Shown in pieces: positions 24,001-34,500 of a stretch of DNA of 64,000 nucleotides. Positions within the stretch are counted from its first letter, which is position 1. Every line of letters begins with the position of its first letter. Where the stretch lies: positions 70,809 to 134,808 of the forward strand of contig FLMG01004374.1 in assembly GCA_900088475.1 (NCBI GenBank). Direction: 5' to 3'. The notes under the pieces are model-generated. The model did not search any database and had not been told where the DNA came from. It worked only from the letters and a program-made list of their open reading frames with translations. Origin of the DNA: Hyphochytrium catenoides (Eukaryota; Sar; Hyphochytriomycetes; Hyphochytriales; Hyphochytriaceae). Position numbers and translations under genes: made by a program.

Positions 24001-25648
24001 AAGAACGAGGAATAAATGCTCACCGCCGACTGCAGCAGCATACAATCATAACAGGTGGTGTTCGTGGCGGTACAAAAGAAGAGGTGTTCCTGGCTATCTG
24101 TAAAGTACACTGTTCATGAGACCTTCCTACGGTAATAGAATAGCGGTGCTAGTAGGAGGAAGGACCGGGTTTGCTACAAGAACAAGGACGACCGGGTTTG
24201 ATGCACTTTAAATGTGTTCCACCATTTGAAGGCAGGTCAGCTCTAAGTAGTCCCATCATGGTAATCTCTTGTAGAACTATCAACTATGTGAGAATAAATG
24301 CAAGAACATTATTCATGCCTTGCCCCACATGCGATGGCTAGAAGACTAGGAGTGTACCTTGGCCCTGTGTTTTGTTCTTCTCTGCATCATCATTAGTTCT
24401 CCCTCCTTACTCATCAACCCCCGCTATGAATAAGGTCGTTACTAGCCCCCTCCATCTATAGACCTGCCATAGTGGCAGGAAGCCGTGTGATTGATCATAA
24501 ACCCCAACAGTCGCTGAATGATTCGACATCGTTGAAAAAATCCTAGCCTTTGGAGCTGTCCTATAGATCCATCGAGCTTTTGCTACAGTGAAGCTTTCAT
24601 GTCATTCAATAATATTCATTTCTCTGACCTGGCCTTGCCGTTTGCAGCCCCTGAGCTTTTCAAAATCTAAAAGTGTTGCTGTAGTAGTAGGGCCGCATCA
24701 ATTCACGCTTTTACGGTTAGATAAGTGCCATAGTAATATCTCAAGTCACACAGTTAGGGCGGGAGAAAACACTCAAGAACAAGAAAAGGGTCCACAAAAG
24801 AACCAGTTTCACCGTCTGACTGCTGTCTAAAGTTAGACTTGTTAGCGATTATGTGGGAAGCAGGGGGTGACCTCGCTCTGCCTTGCATACACGGGTACCC
24901 CGCCTTCTGAAGTTCTTTCCTTCGTCAGAACCCAATACTAAACTCTCAGACTTTCTCAAGGAAGCCATGTAACCAACGGGCAGTATCGTCACAACATCCA
25001 CCTTAGCTGGAAGCCTCTCCCCTGTTTGCTGCTAGAGGGCAGTCCCCTACAAGAGAGACGAGAATCTGCGAAGAAGAATGTCAGTGAGATATAGAAAGGC
25101 TAAACAGAGACATAACAATATGCCCACAAATGCCGAGGGGCACAGCGAGAAAGAGTCTGGCAGAATGGGCCCTAGGAGGAAGTGAGAGTAGGGAGCACTT
25201 CTGTAGAGAATCCAAAACCAAACCCAAAAAACAAACACTTGCGAAACTCAGAATCACACCTTAGCAGCTTGAGTAAGATGGCCACGGCATTACTACGTCC
25301 ACAGGCTAACACTAAAAGCTAAGGGCTTTTGCCCATTCTTGGGGAGCCTATTACCGCGACTGTGGGTAGGCGCTACGTGAGGTGTTCATGAACCTCAGAA
25401 TCCATCCGCCCAGTTCCGTTCCGGCCGCTGATGAAGCTTCTTACCGGCTGCTCGGCACAACAAGAATTACGCAGCGCTGACACCGCCAGCTCAACAGGAC
25501 AAGTAGAGGCAGCTTGGTGCAGCTCAACGAACCCCTTTTGAAGCCATATAGGCTTCGTAAAGAGCTACGCTTTACCTGTAATCATTAGCTTCAGAAGGGT
25601 CGCCTTATCTGCACAACCATCCGGAAAGGGGTTCAAGGAGTTGCAGTC
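21026..25648. other. 4.6-kb gene-poor region between the two HSF-like genes
   Basis: This is the shared upstream region of two divergent HSF-like genes. The longest open stretch (minus strand, about 21409-21987) is low-complexity, Ser/Leu/Arg-rich and lacks any family resemblance. Pyrimidine-rich blocks, several homopolymer runs and an imperfect inverted repeat near 23861-23965 are visible. No transposase, reverse transcriptase, tRNA or rRNA sequence was recognised. A heavily spliced or non-coding gene cannot be excluded by eye. Confidence 0.4.
23859..23967. repeat. Imperfect inverted repeat
   Basis: Left arm AATGCTGCTGCCGCGCAGCA and right arm GCGCAGCAGCACCAGCAGCATT are near reverse complements around an A/T-rich centre containing CAAAAATTTTACAAC. 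It could form a cruciform, be a remnant of a short mobile element, or reflect chance CAG/CTG richness. Confidence 0.4.
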
Positions 25649-26589
25649 ATGGCGAATACATCCATCCCTTACGTCGCAGTCATGCCAGCGAAGGCCACCT
25701 CAGAAAATGAGAGCCAGGAGAGTTCTAGCAAGGAGATGTCTCGGTCATTCATTGATATATTGGTTGAGATGCTTGAGAAGGAAGACCCACGAATCATTTC
25801 TTGGAATGCCGGTAGGATGCAGTAACTGTTGGTCTCGTTTCCATAGCGGTCTAACCCCATCCCTTATATAGCTGGTACAGAGGTGCAGATTCATGACAAG
25901 GGTAGGCTGGAGAAAGAGGTGTTGCCCAAGTTCTTTAAGCGTAAGTAGAGCCATAGTTTCGATCCCACTCCAACTTGAGCTGATGACGGCTTATTCTTGC
26001 AGATAGCAGATATCACAGTTTCACAAGGCAGCTGAATTACCATGGGTTCCTGATTGTTCGATTTGGGCTAAAGGGTTCTGCTATATACGCCTGTGAACTG
26101 TTCTCTCGAGATAACCTTGAGAAGGCCAAACTGATCAAGCGTCGGGTCACGCGGCGGCGAGACTGTCCCACTAGAAATCAGACTAGGTCTGCCGAAACTC
26201 CCGAGGACGTCAGGAAGGGAGGCAGGAAGCTCTTTGATCTTGAGGCGGATGTGAGCGATGACACCACGTCTGAGGACGTCGAAAGTCCAAAGCAGTTTGA
26301 GTCCGTCGTCCCGGTTTCGAAGAGACTCAAGGCCAACACTCTCTCGCCGATTGAAAATAAGAACTGCATGTCGGGTACACGAAAAATCACGGCACCCAGG
26401 CGGCGGCCTGAACTCAAGGAGAAAGGAATAGGTGAAGGTGGCAAGTTTGTTTCCTATGAGGAGGCCATGACAGCTATGATCCTGGGTTCACTTGCTAAAT
26501 CGGCTGAGGTGAAAGTGGAGACCAGACCCTGTGGCCAGCATCCGTTCTTCAGTGTCAACGGATTTATCCCTGTCGGTCACTGCTCGTAG
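25649..26589 (+). CDS. HSF-type DNA-binding protein, copy B
   Basis: Exons 25649-25811, 25872-25940 and 26003-26589 join in consistent phase. Start ATG 25649 (MANTSIPYVAVMPAKATSEN), stop TAG 26587-26589, about 272 aa. The DNA-binding domain begins near residue 32: RSFIDILVEMLEKEDPRIIS, then WNAAGTEVQIHDKGRL, EKEVLPKFFKHSRYHSFTRQ, LNYHGFLIV and LIKRRV. Intron positions match copy A exactly: one after the conserved Trp and one after LPKFFK/LPKYFK. The C-terminal block YEEAMTAMILGSLAKSAE then GQHPFFSVNGFIPV is homologous to copy A, while the acidic, Ser-rich linker is not. There is no recognisable HR-A/B coiled coil, so trimerisation as in classical HSF is uncertain. Transcribed away from copy A. 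Confidence 0.88.
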
Positions 26590-26999
26590 CTCCTTGTCTG
26601 TGTATCCTAGCCAACTCGACCGCTGCGTGTTGGCTCTAGCGCTATGGCGCGGATGTTACCGTGGAGGTATATATCTATTTAGCTGTTCGTTGACAGAAAG
26701 ATTAGTGGCCAGACTTCTGGTCTTCCGACGCGGTCGGATAATTATTGCTGGCAAACTGTGTAAAGGAGCTGGCGTTGTACAAAGCCTAGTGGCATCATTC
26801 TATAAAGCTTTATACCCATGAGTCCTCTTCAGCTTTCTTTGTTTGAAGTATCATGCAAGAACGCCTTCAAGCAGTATCGTTTCACTAGCGGTTAGGGCTA
26901 GCGACAAAGTGACAAGCAGAGTACGGTCGAGCTGACCGAGGAATGCTTCTCTTCCTCCTCCGCAGCACTGCACCGCCAGCGGGTCAGCATCGCAGGAGA

Positions 27000-27330
27000 A
27001 TATGAAGTCTGTGTGCGTAAGACGATGTGATGAAGATGTGTAGTCCTCTTGGCACAGTTAGTACATTACTGCTGTCCAACAGAGTTTGAAGCTCGCCGTT
27101 ACCTCCTCTCTATAAGCCTCAATAATCTCATTGCATTTGTGCTGGTTGTGCTGATTGATGAGACAATAAGCCATGTCTTTTTGAGACCTCAAGCTTCTGA
27201 AAGCTTCTTCTCTTTCCGACAGGGGTAAGGCCAATATGAGCAAAGCAGCACCTGCAGAACTCCATTCTTCAAAAGCCCTTCTCGATAATTCTTTGTGTAT
27301 AAGGTAGGGTGGTCACTGAGAACGAGGACC
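27000..27330 (-). other. Weak candidate small exon(s), unrecognised
   Basis: A minus-strand open stretch at 27058-27243 reads KDMAYCLINQHNQHKCNEII followed by EAYREE. The spacing of Cys in 'C(x9)C' form is reminiscent of CHCH/twin-Cx9C mitochondrial proteins, but only one half is seen and no ATG-initiated, phase-consistent gene could be built. It lies in the 760-bp gap between HSF copy B and the HAD-IGPD gene, so it may be spurious. Confidence 0.15.
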
Positions 27331-27353
27331 CCGCTGGGGCTAAAGACAGAGCA

Positions 27354-29364
27354 ATGGTGACCAGCATCAAGGGCGTATTGCTTGACATGGACGGCGTACT
27401 CGCTGAAGTGTCAGGTTCTTACAGAAGAAGCATAATAGAGACTGCAAAGAGCTTTGGCGTCGAGGTATGTCTAGAGGCATAAGGGGTTTTGCCAAGCTTT
27501 GGAATTTAACCTTGTAGTAGGTCACACATTCCCAGATTGAAATTGCAAAGGCCAATGGCAACGCTAACAATGATTGGGTAAGCCAATGGTGGAGATTCAT
27601 CTCTGCCTTAGAACTAACGTTTGACTTCGACGCGGGTAGGTCCTTACTCAGCGCCTTCTGCACCAAGCCGGGCTAAAAGTTTCTCTTGAGGACGTGACTC
27701 AGACTTTCGAAGACATCTATCAAGGTTTCGTCGCTGTACTGAATACCAAATATGCAGAGCTTGAGTGCTCTCTTGTCCACGCTTCGAGCTCACCGGTAAA
27801 TTTGCGATAGGAACCCCTTCCACTCCCGGTCTCTGGGCAACGGAGACTCTGATTCCGGCTTTTGGGCTACTTGAAGAGGTCGCCCGGCGGGTCAATGGAA
27901 ATGTCGCTGTTGTGACCGGAAGGCCCAGAAAGGATTGTCAGAAGTTTCTTGAGCATTTCGGGTAAGAGTGTACGCCAGGCGGCATCGTAGGTACCATGCA
28001 CTTGTCCTAACATGCCCTACATGTACATAGGCTGGAAAAGATCATTAAAGTAGCTACGTGTATGGAGGATGGGCTTCCCAAACCCCATCCAGATATAGTT
28101 CTGCTGGCTTGCAAGAAGTTAGGGTTGGATCCTTCTGAAACCGTAAGCTAGACAAAAGTACGTTGCCCTCCAGTGTGTTATTCGTTAACATGATTAGCCA
28201 TTCAGATTCTGGTGGGCGACACGGTCGATGATATCGCTGCTGCCATTGCTGCTGGATCTGTACCGGTCGCAGTGACCACTGTCGACGCAGAGGCCAAGGC
28301 CTTTCTGAGTGGTACGTCATACCTTCAATGGAGAGTGAGGCTTCACAACTCTTATTGGCTTGCTTAGGTACTTCTAGCGCTCTAGGTCAGGTTCTAATGT
28401 CCGCTGGAGCTTCTAGGCTTATTAAGGCCGGACTTGGCGAACTTTTAGGTTGGTAGACCCGTTCCTCGCTTCATTTTTACGATTCACTTACGTTTCAATG
28501 GTCCGTACAGATATCATTCCTTCCCCAGCTGCCTCATCAGCTCCATCGTTACGAAGTATCCATAACCCCAATGAAAGTCAAAGCAAGCACGGCAGAAGGG
28601 CATCTGTAAGCAGGGCGACAGCAGAGACATCCATAGCTGTAGACTTGAACCTTGACGGCAGCGGCACTTCGAAGGTTATCTATTCTTTAGTGAGCTTCAT
28701 TGTAATGGGACTGACAATCGTATCTACAGATATCAACCGGCATCGGTTTCTTAGATCATATGTTGACGGCACTGGCCAAGCATAGCCGCATGGACCTTCA
28801 GCTCACCTGCAAGGGCGATCTACATATTGATGATCACCATACCGCAGAAGATTGCGGCATAGCACTGGGAGAAGCGTTTGACAAGGCAAGAAGCCAGGTT
28901 CTTCTTCCTAACGCAATAATCTAATCCTAACATAGGCTCTCGGGACAAGAAAGAGCATTGCAAGATGGGGTTCGGCGCTTTGTCCGCTGGATGAGGCATT
29001 GTCTAGAGCTGTTGTCGACATCTCAAGCCGTCCGTGGTGCGAGGTAGAGCTAAGCCTTAAGCGGGAGAGAGTAGGGGACATATCTTCCGAGATGCTTTCC
29101 CATGTGATACACTCCTTCGTAACAGCGGCACGGATCACAGTTCATGTGGACGTGCTACGTGGCAAGAATGACCACCACAAGGTCTAGTCCTTACGCTGCT
29201 CGCTTACTCATAGTCCGTTCCATTGCTGACGCCCCGCTTTGGCTCATCTGTGCACTTTATCACAGGCAGAAAGTGCTTTTAAAGCTCTCGCAGTGGCGAT
29301 CCGAGAGGCGATTGCTTTGGACTCCAGCGCAGGCATACCAAGTACTAAGGGCGTTCTAGCATAA
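27354..29364 (+). CDS. HAD phosphatase fused to imidazoleglycerol-phosphate dehydratase
   Basis: Start ATG 27354; stop TAA 29362-29364; about eight exons. The N-terminal domain (about residues 1-230) is a HAD-IA phosphatase: motif [21 protein letters not shown], then [20 protein letters not shown], motif [21 protein letters not shown], motif III LPKPHPD and motif [16 protein letters not shown]. This is the small TIGR01548-type clade. The C-terminal domain is imidazoleglycerol-phosphate dehydratase: [19 protein letters not shown], then [56 protein letters not shown] and the ending [10 protein letters not shown]. Both HHxAE metal motifs (HHTAE and HHKAE, binding two Mn) are intact. IGPD catalyses the sixth step of histidine synthesis; the HAD partner is a plausible histidinol-phosphate phosphatase (inference). 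The order differs in origin from E. coli HisB, whose phosphatase is another HAD subtype. Confidence 0.9.
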
Positions 29365-29402
29365 ATAATTTATATTGCTTAGTGAAGCACTGTAAAAAGA
29401 TA

Positions 29403-30382
29403 TCACTTGGGCTTAAAGTGGGTGCGAAAAGGCCCATACTTTCCCGTTGTCTGCACAGCCATGTTAAGCTCGCTAAAGTGAGAAGATAGACTGCCAGAGC
29501 GCACTCTTACCTCCTCGCGAAACTCGTGCTCCTTAATGGTCTTCCCACCATCCCACAAACCATGTTGGTCACGGGTAGCTTTAATCCTGGCATTGATCAC
29601 TCCAGCGGGGTTGCACGACGAGGGTACATGTGTGACGAAATCCTAGGTACTAAATATGAGCCAGACTAGCAAAATCATTTGCCTCATTGCTGCTTCATAC
29701 CGGCTTCCCATCTTTTTTGGGATCGTAGTTATGCACTGAGAAGTCTGTGGGGACGACATCTTGATGAAATCCGCCCTGGTAAAAATCACGTAAGTTTCTC
29801 TCGGTTGAAGTACCCCTTAAGGACTGCTGGGTACCTGCGCTCTTGCCGCCCCAATTCGCAGCTGCTGATTGTTTGGTAAGTGAAGGTTCGTTGTGAACTC
29901 TTCGTCAACTTCGCGACTTTCATCTCGAGACCGAAACTCATACTCGCTGGTGCATAGTGGTTACGAGAAGTTCTCAATTTCCCAACTGCTTCACTTACCT
30001 CGGAGGTGCGTAAGGTTGTTTCAGCTGCGGACTCTCCCTTGCTGCCTGCATTTTCATATCAATAACTGTCGACTGCCGGAAGTAAGTATGGAAATAGGCA
30101 GGGTCTTCAGTGTTAGGTTGGAGGATCCGATTTCGCTCTTCGTTGTGTTGCCCTACATACATCTAGAAGCCGAGAGCTGTAACTAATTATCATACAGTTA
30201 GTAAGCCGCGTCCACTGACTGACCTCATGAGTGAAATTCGAGACACTTTCAAGCTCTTTTTGAAAGTTATTGAACTTGGACTGAGCCGCAAAGCCAAATC
30301 TTGGTGGGCCCTGGTCATGGTGGGTTCCCACTTCATCGGCTAGGGTGTGCGAGTTAATCTCATACTCTGCACGAGTGGACAT
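29403..30382 (-). CDS. Unrecognised conserved-looking protein
   Basis: Convergent with the HAD-IGPD gene. I propose ATG 30382 (MSTRAEYEINSHTLADEVGT) and TGA 29403-29405, with about six short exons. Successive coding pieces read QSKFNNFQKELESVSNFTHE; MQAARESPQLKQPYAPP; EYEFRSRDESREVDEEFTTN; FYQGGFHQDVVPTDFSVHNY then DPKKDGKP; INARIKATRDQHGLWDGGKT; and LNMAVQTTGKYGPFRTHFKP. Each is bounded by plausible GT/AG sites, and the composition is hydrophilic and structured rather than low-complexity. There is no signal peptide or membrane helix. I do not recognise the family. The short 'KYGPFRTHFKPK' ending resembles peptides of axonemal or microtubule-inner proteins only in general character. Total is about 200 aa. 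Confidence 0.5.
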
Positions 30383-30935
30383 CGCTTTCGCCAAAACGCC
30401 TCCGATGAAACAGATCTTGAGCTTTGCATGCACATGCAACGTGCGTGGTTCCTCGAGGTTACCAAGAAATAGCGTCTTTGCAGCTATGCGGTTCCAGAGG
30501 AGACAATGGTAGGTAGGCAAGCTCAAGAAGAAGCGTGATGAGTTCTCAGTGCCGCTGCAGACCGGCGGACGAACAACAAGAGATTTGGCGTTACATCCCG
30601 TCAATCATCCTATCATCCTATGTTGAACCAGCCACATGACCCCCTGGAGTAAACCTACAGAAAGCCCCCAGGTTTTTTTACCTCATGCTCTTCCTCCGCA
30701 GGTTATCCGCTAACGCCAGTCCCAGCCTTCGTTAAAAGTTTGCGCGTAGCTGAACAGACATCGGAACATCATCGCACAAACCTCTTCTGACACACATAGA
30801 ACTCCTTATATTTCAAGTTCTACTCCATTGCTGTACGGGCTTTCGAATCTGATCCCTCTCCTGCTCTTGCCTTTCACCACCACCTAGAGGCCTTTTACAG
30901 GGAATTTTCTGCTATCGGCGAATGGTGTTCAAGAT

Positions 30936-31313
30936 TCATCCAAAGAAGTTTTGTGTCGGAGTAATAATAATAATATCGAATGAGACAAAGCTACGTAGGA
31001 CTTTAGCTAGAAGACTACTCCGTAGTAGTATTCGACCATAGCCCAAGGTGCATTCTACCTCTGTGTTCTGTGAGATTCTTTGTAGAGAAGCTACGCTGAT
31101 GCAGTAGTACTCGTAGTTGTTGCCCTTGGAACGATCTCTGTACGTGTTGTACGGACAGTACCGGGCACAGACATCAGACATCAGCAGCATCACAACTCGA
31201 GCATCATCGGTCGCTGCTGGGGAGATCGATGACAATGCGGCTGACGACACTGCTGCACCAACACTATCCTCCTCCTGCATTTGACACGACTCGGCCAACC
31301 GTCTGGTGCTCAT
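30936..31313 (-). CDS. Hypothetical single-exon ORF
   Basis: An ATG-initiated frame (MSTRRLAESCQMQEEDSVGA) of 125 codons ends in TPTQNFFG. No domain, signal peptide or clear membrane helix is apparent, and no neighbouring exon supports it. It sits in the 1.1-kb divergent gap between the unrecognised gene (-) and the ankyrin-RCC1 gene (+), so it may be a chance reading frame in promoter sequence. Confidence 0.2.
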   Translation of the reverse strand: MSTRRLAESCQMQEEDSVGAAVSSAALSSISPAATDDARVVMLLMSDVCARYCPYNTYRDRSKGNNYEYYCISVASLQRISQNTEVECTLGYGRILLRSSLLAKVLRSFVSFDIIIITPTQNFFG

Positions 31314-31535
31314 GGAAGGTTGGAGCAAAGGTGTATAAGTCTTAGGCTGGCTATCGAAGAAGGCTTTCTGTTACCTCTACGAAGCGTATAAGGCAGCCGT
31401 CAGGCGCAAAAGCTTGATTGAAGGCTGTCTCACTCCGATAGTTTCCCCTTGCACGCAGATTAGCACTTCTCGACAGAAGTAGTTCACCGAGACCCTTGCT
31501 ACGAGGAGGGACCCTTCCGCAATTGGGGCTTCGTC

Positions 31536-34500
31536 ATGAAGCCGCCTCGCGTCCACCGGCGGACCGAGGGTAAGTGCGGAGAATAAGAACAGAGTATATA
31601 CTCGCAAATTACTAATTTAGATCGTGCCTCATCCGTTATCAAGATCGGACGGCGGACGTATGGACAGCTGCTCAAAAGAATGATGTTGACGGTCTGGAGT
31701 ACCTGCTTACGGACGGAGAAGTCGATGCTAATGAGAGGAACAGCGTCGGGCTTACTCCATTGCACTTTGCTGGTACTGGACTCTGTCTTAGGGCTCACTT
31801 CATCCGCCTGCTTGTACTCACTAGCGTCGTACTCCCTCCAGCAAGCCGGGCCCATGCTGAGGCGTGTGAGGTGCTTATTGCTCATGGCGCTGACGTCAAT
31901 GCCAAGGATTGGGTGCGTAGAACGTTTACGATTATCCCTCACAGGTACTGATGAGTGCATGCATCTTGGTTTACAGGAGTCATGCTGGACCCCTCTGCAT
32001 ATGGCACTTTACCATGGGCACTTAAAAGGTTAGCCATAATGCCGAGGTGCACTATTCTGCAGCCTATTCTTATGCTTCCTTTAGTCTCCCTATTGCTCAT
32101 TCGGCACGGCTCTGTGTTGGACAACAATCATGACAGAAGCGGACAGCCTAAGAGAAACGCTGCTGATGTCCGGGATAAAGAAGGGCTCAGTCCGCTGGAC
32201 CTCGTATCAGTGAAGCTTCGACATTGGTTGGCCCAATCGCGCCTTTGCGATGAGGGTGGAGATGTATTCACTTTTGGGAAGGTGGACTATCAGGTATAAC
32301 CCTGGACTGTGAACCTATTATGATAGCGGGTGTTAACCCACAGCTTCTTTGCAGCTAGGCTACTTCTTGCCCAAAGCCGACGTCCAGTCTGTCCCCAAGC
32401 GGGTAAAGGCGCTAGCAGATGTGGATATTATCAAGATTAGCGCTGGAAGGTACCATTCTATGGCCCTGAGCAAGACTGGTAAGGAACAAGAGGAGGAAAA
32501 GAATTACGACACCTGGCAGTTTTCTCTCACCATTGGCCACGTCAGGTCAAGTCTACGCCTGGGGGTTTGGGCGAGGCGGTAGGCTTGGTCTTGGTTCAGA
32601 GCTAAAGTAAGTATATAAGGACATAGACAAGGTTTTTGATTTCTCGCTGACTTAGACTCGTCGCTATTGCCAGTGTGCTGGAACCACGTTTGGTGGGAGC
32701 GCTTGTTAGTAAGCGAGTGGTAGATGTGTCAGCAGGAGAGAACCATACTTTGGCGGTGACTGGCGAAGGAGAGCTGTACTCATGGGGTTCAGACCGCCAT
32801 GGCCAGGTGGGTTTGAAGCGTCGAGGTTTTAACCGTCTGGGCTCTCGCAACTGACCCTACCGTCTAGCTCGGCACAGGAAATTCCGGCCTGAATGCGAGG
32901 TCCGTGCCAAGAAGGATAGATAACCTGCTTCGGATTCCAATAGCAACAGCAGTTGCCGCCTCGACTCACTCGGTCGCTATTACCGTGGGCGGAGATGTCT
33001 ACACTTGGGGCTCTAACAAGAGTGGTCAGCTAGGGCATAAGGTGAAGACAGTCGCCTGAGATAGTGGCAAATTGTCTTTTGGAGGGAGGGAAGAGCTGGC
33101 AAGTAGAAAGTCAGGAGCGATAGGGCGTGAGTTAGGGGCAGCTGTAATCTTGACAGGTAATGGTTTGACCAAGCTAAATGCTTTCTTGTTATAGGAAGGT
33201 GTCGGCAGCAATCACCTTTTTCCTGTGCCTAGAAAGCTGGAATCTCTGCACAGCGGGAGAAGGGACTCTGCCCTGACAGCGTTTAGAGTGGCACTCAGAG
33301 CAGCAGCGGGGCCTTTCCATACTTGCGTTATTGTAACTGCTGTCGACCGCTGGGGCCCTCAGGATTCAGTGGATGCTGGCGACGTGTTCCAGTGGGGCCA
33401 TGGCTCACCTGTACCGTCCAAAGTGTTGTTTCAGAAACCTTCGGAGCTAACTGCTCCATCCGCTGTCTGGCAATCAAAGAAGTCACCGAATGTGTTGATA
33501 TCAAGGGTAAGACAATAAACAAGTACGTTTTGATTAGGTGTCCTCCGTGTGACTTGCTAACAAATTATCGGGTAGGTTGCTTGTGCGAAGCATCATTCCA
33601 TGGCTCTGTCAGCTGATGGGAGCGTCTTTACTTGGGGAGCTGGTGGTGACGTGTTGGGGTTAGGAAGCGGTCAGGAGACACATACCGGAACTCCCCAGCT
33701 AGTTCACTCTCTCCTTCCGCACGGAAAGGTAGTCTCCATTGCTGCAGCGCAGAACCACTGCGCTGTGGTGACTGAAAACGGCGATCTGTAAGTTCACTAG
33801 CCATCCTCAATGAGACATTTCGCAAGTGGTGACTCGTCTTAATTGCAAATAGAGTTGGCAAACGGTGTGGGGAAGTGGGAATGACATTGGTAGAGTGTCA
33901 TGACTTGACAGCTTTTCTGCTTATCTTCAAAGAGATTCTCAGGACAACGTATTTCTGTCATTTGCTAAGGTTTACATGGGGTGCCGGGGATCATGGGATG
34001 CTTGGTCATGGAAGCAAGAAGTGGCTACCAACTCCAAGGTGATTATAAGTCATCGTGCTTTACCAGCTCACTCTCTTTCCTACAACTAACATTTTATTCG
34101 GCAACAATCCTCATCGACCATTGCCACACCAGGAAAGTGCATGCTATTAAACGGGCAGTGGACGTGGCCGCTGCTGTGGACCACACCATCGTTCTTCTCT
34201 CTTCGTCAAGGCCACCTCTTCCGCCCATCTTTCCTACTACTGAGTTGGTGCAGGGCAATGATGACATGAGGCCTACTAGTCTCTCGGGCCTTGAACGCAA
34301 CGAGCAAGCGAATGAGTTAGGAGGAACCGAGGCACGAGTTCCCACTCTTAAGGCTCTTGCGGTTCTGGAGGCCGCTAGGGCTGCAGATCTTCGGTGCATC
34401 ATCTACACCCTGGCATACGCGAATGCCTTTTACGCAATGGACTTGGTGAAGTATTGCGTGGTAAGGGATAGTAAGAGTGAAAGCGAAGCACCTGTGTTGC

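Noticed and set aside
30383-30604. A longer N-terminus for the gene at 29403-30382 reading SLVVRPPVCSGTENSS.
   Set aside because: It begins with TTG rather than ATG. An ATG with a convincing start context lies at 30382.
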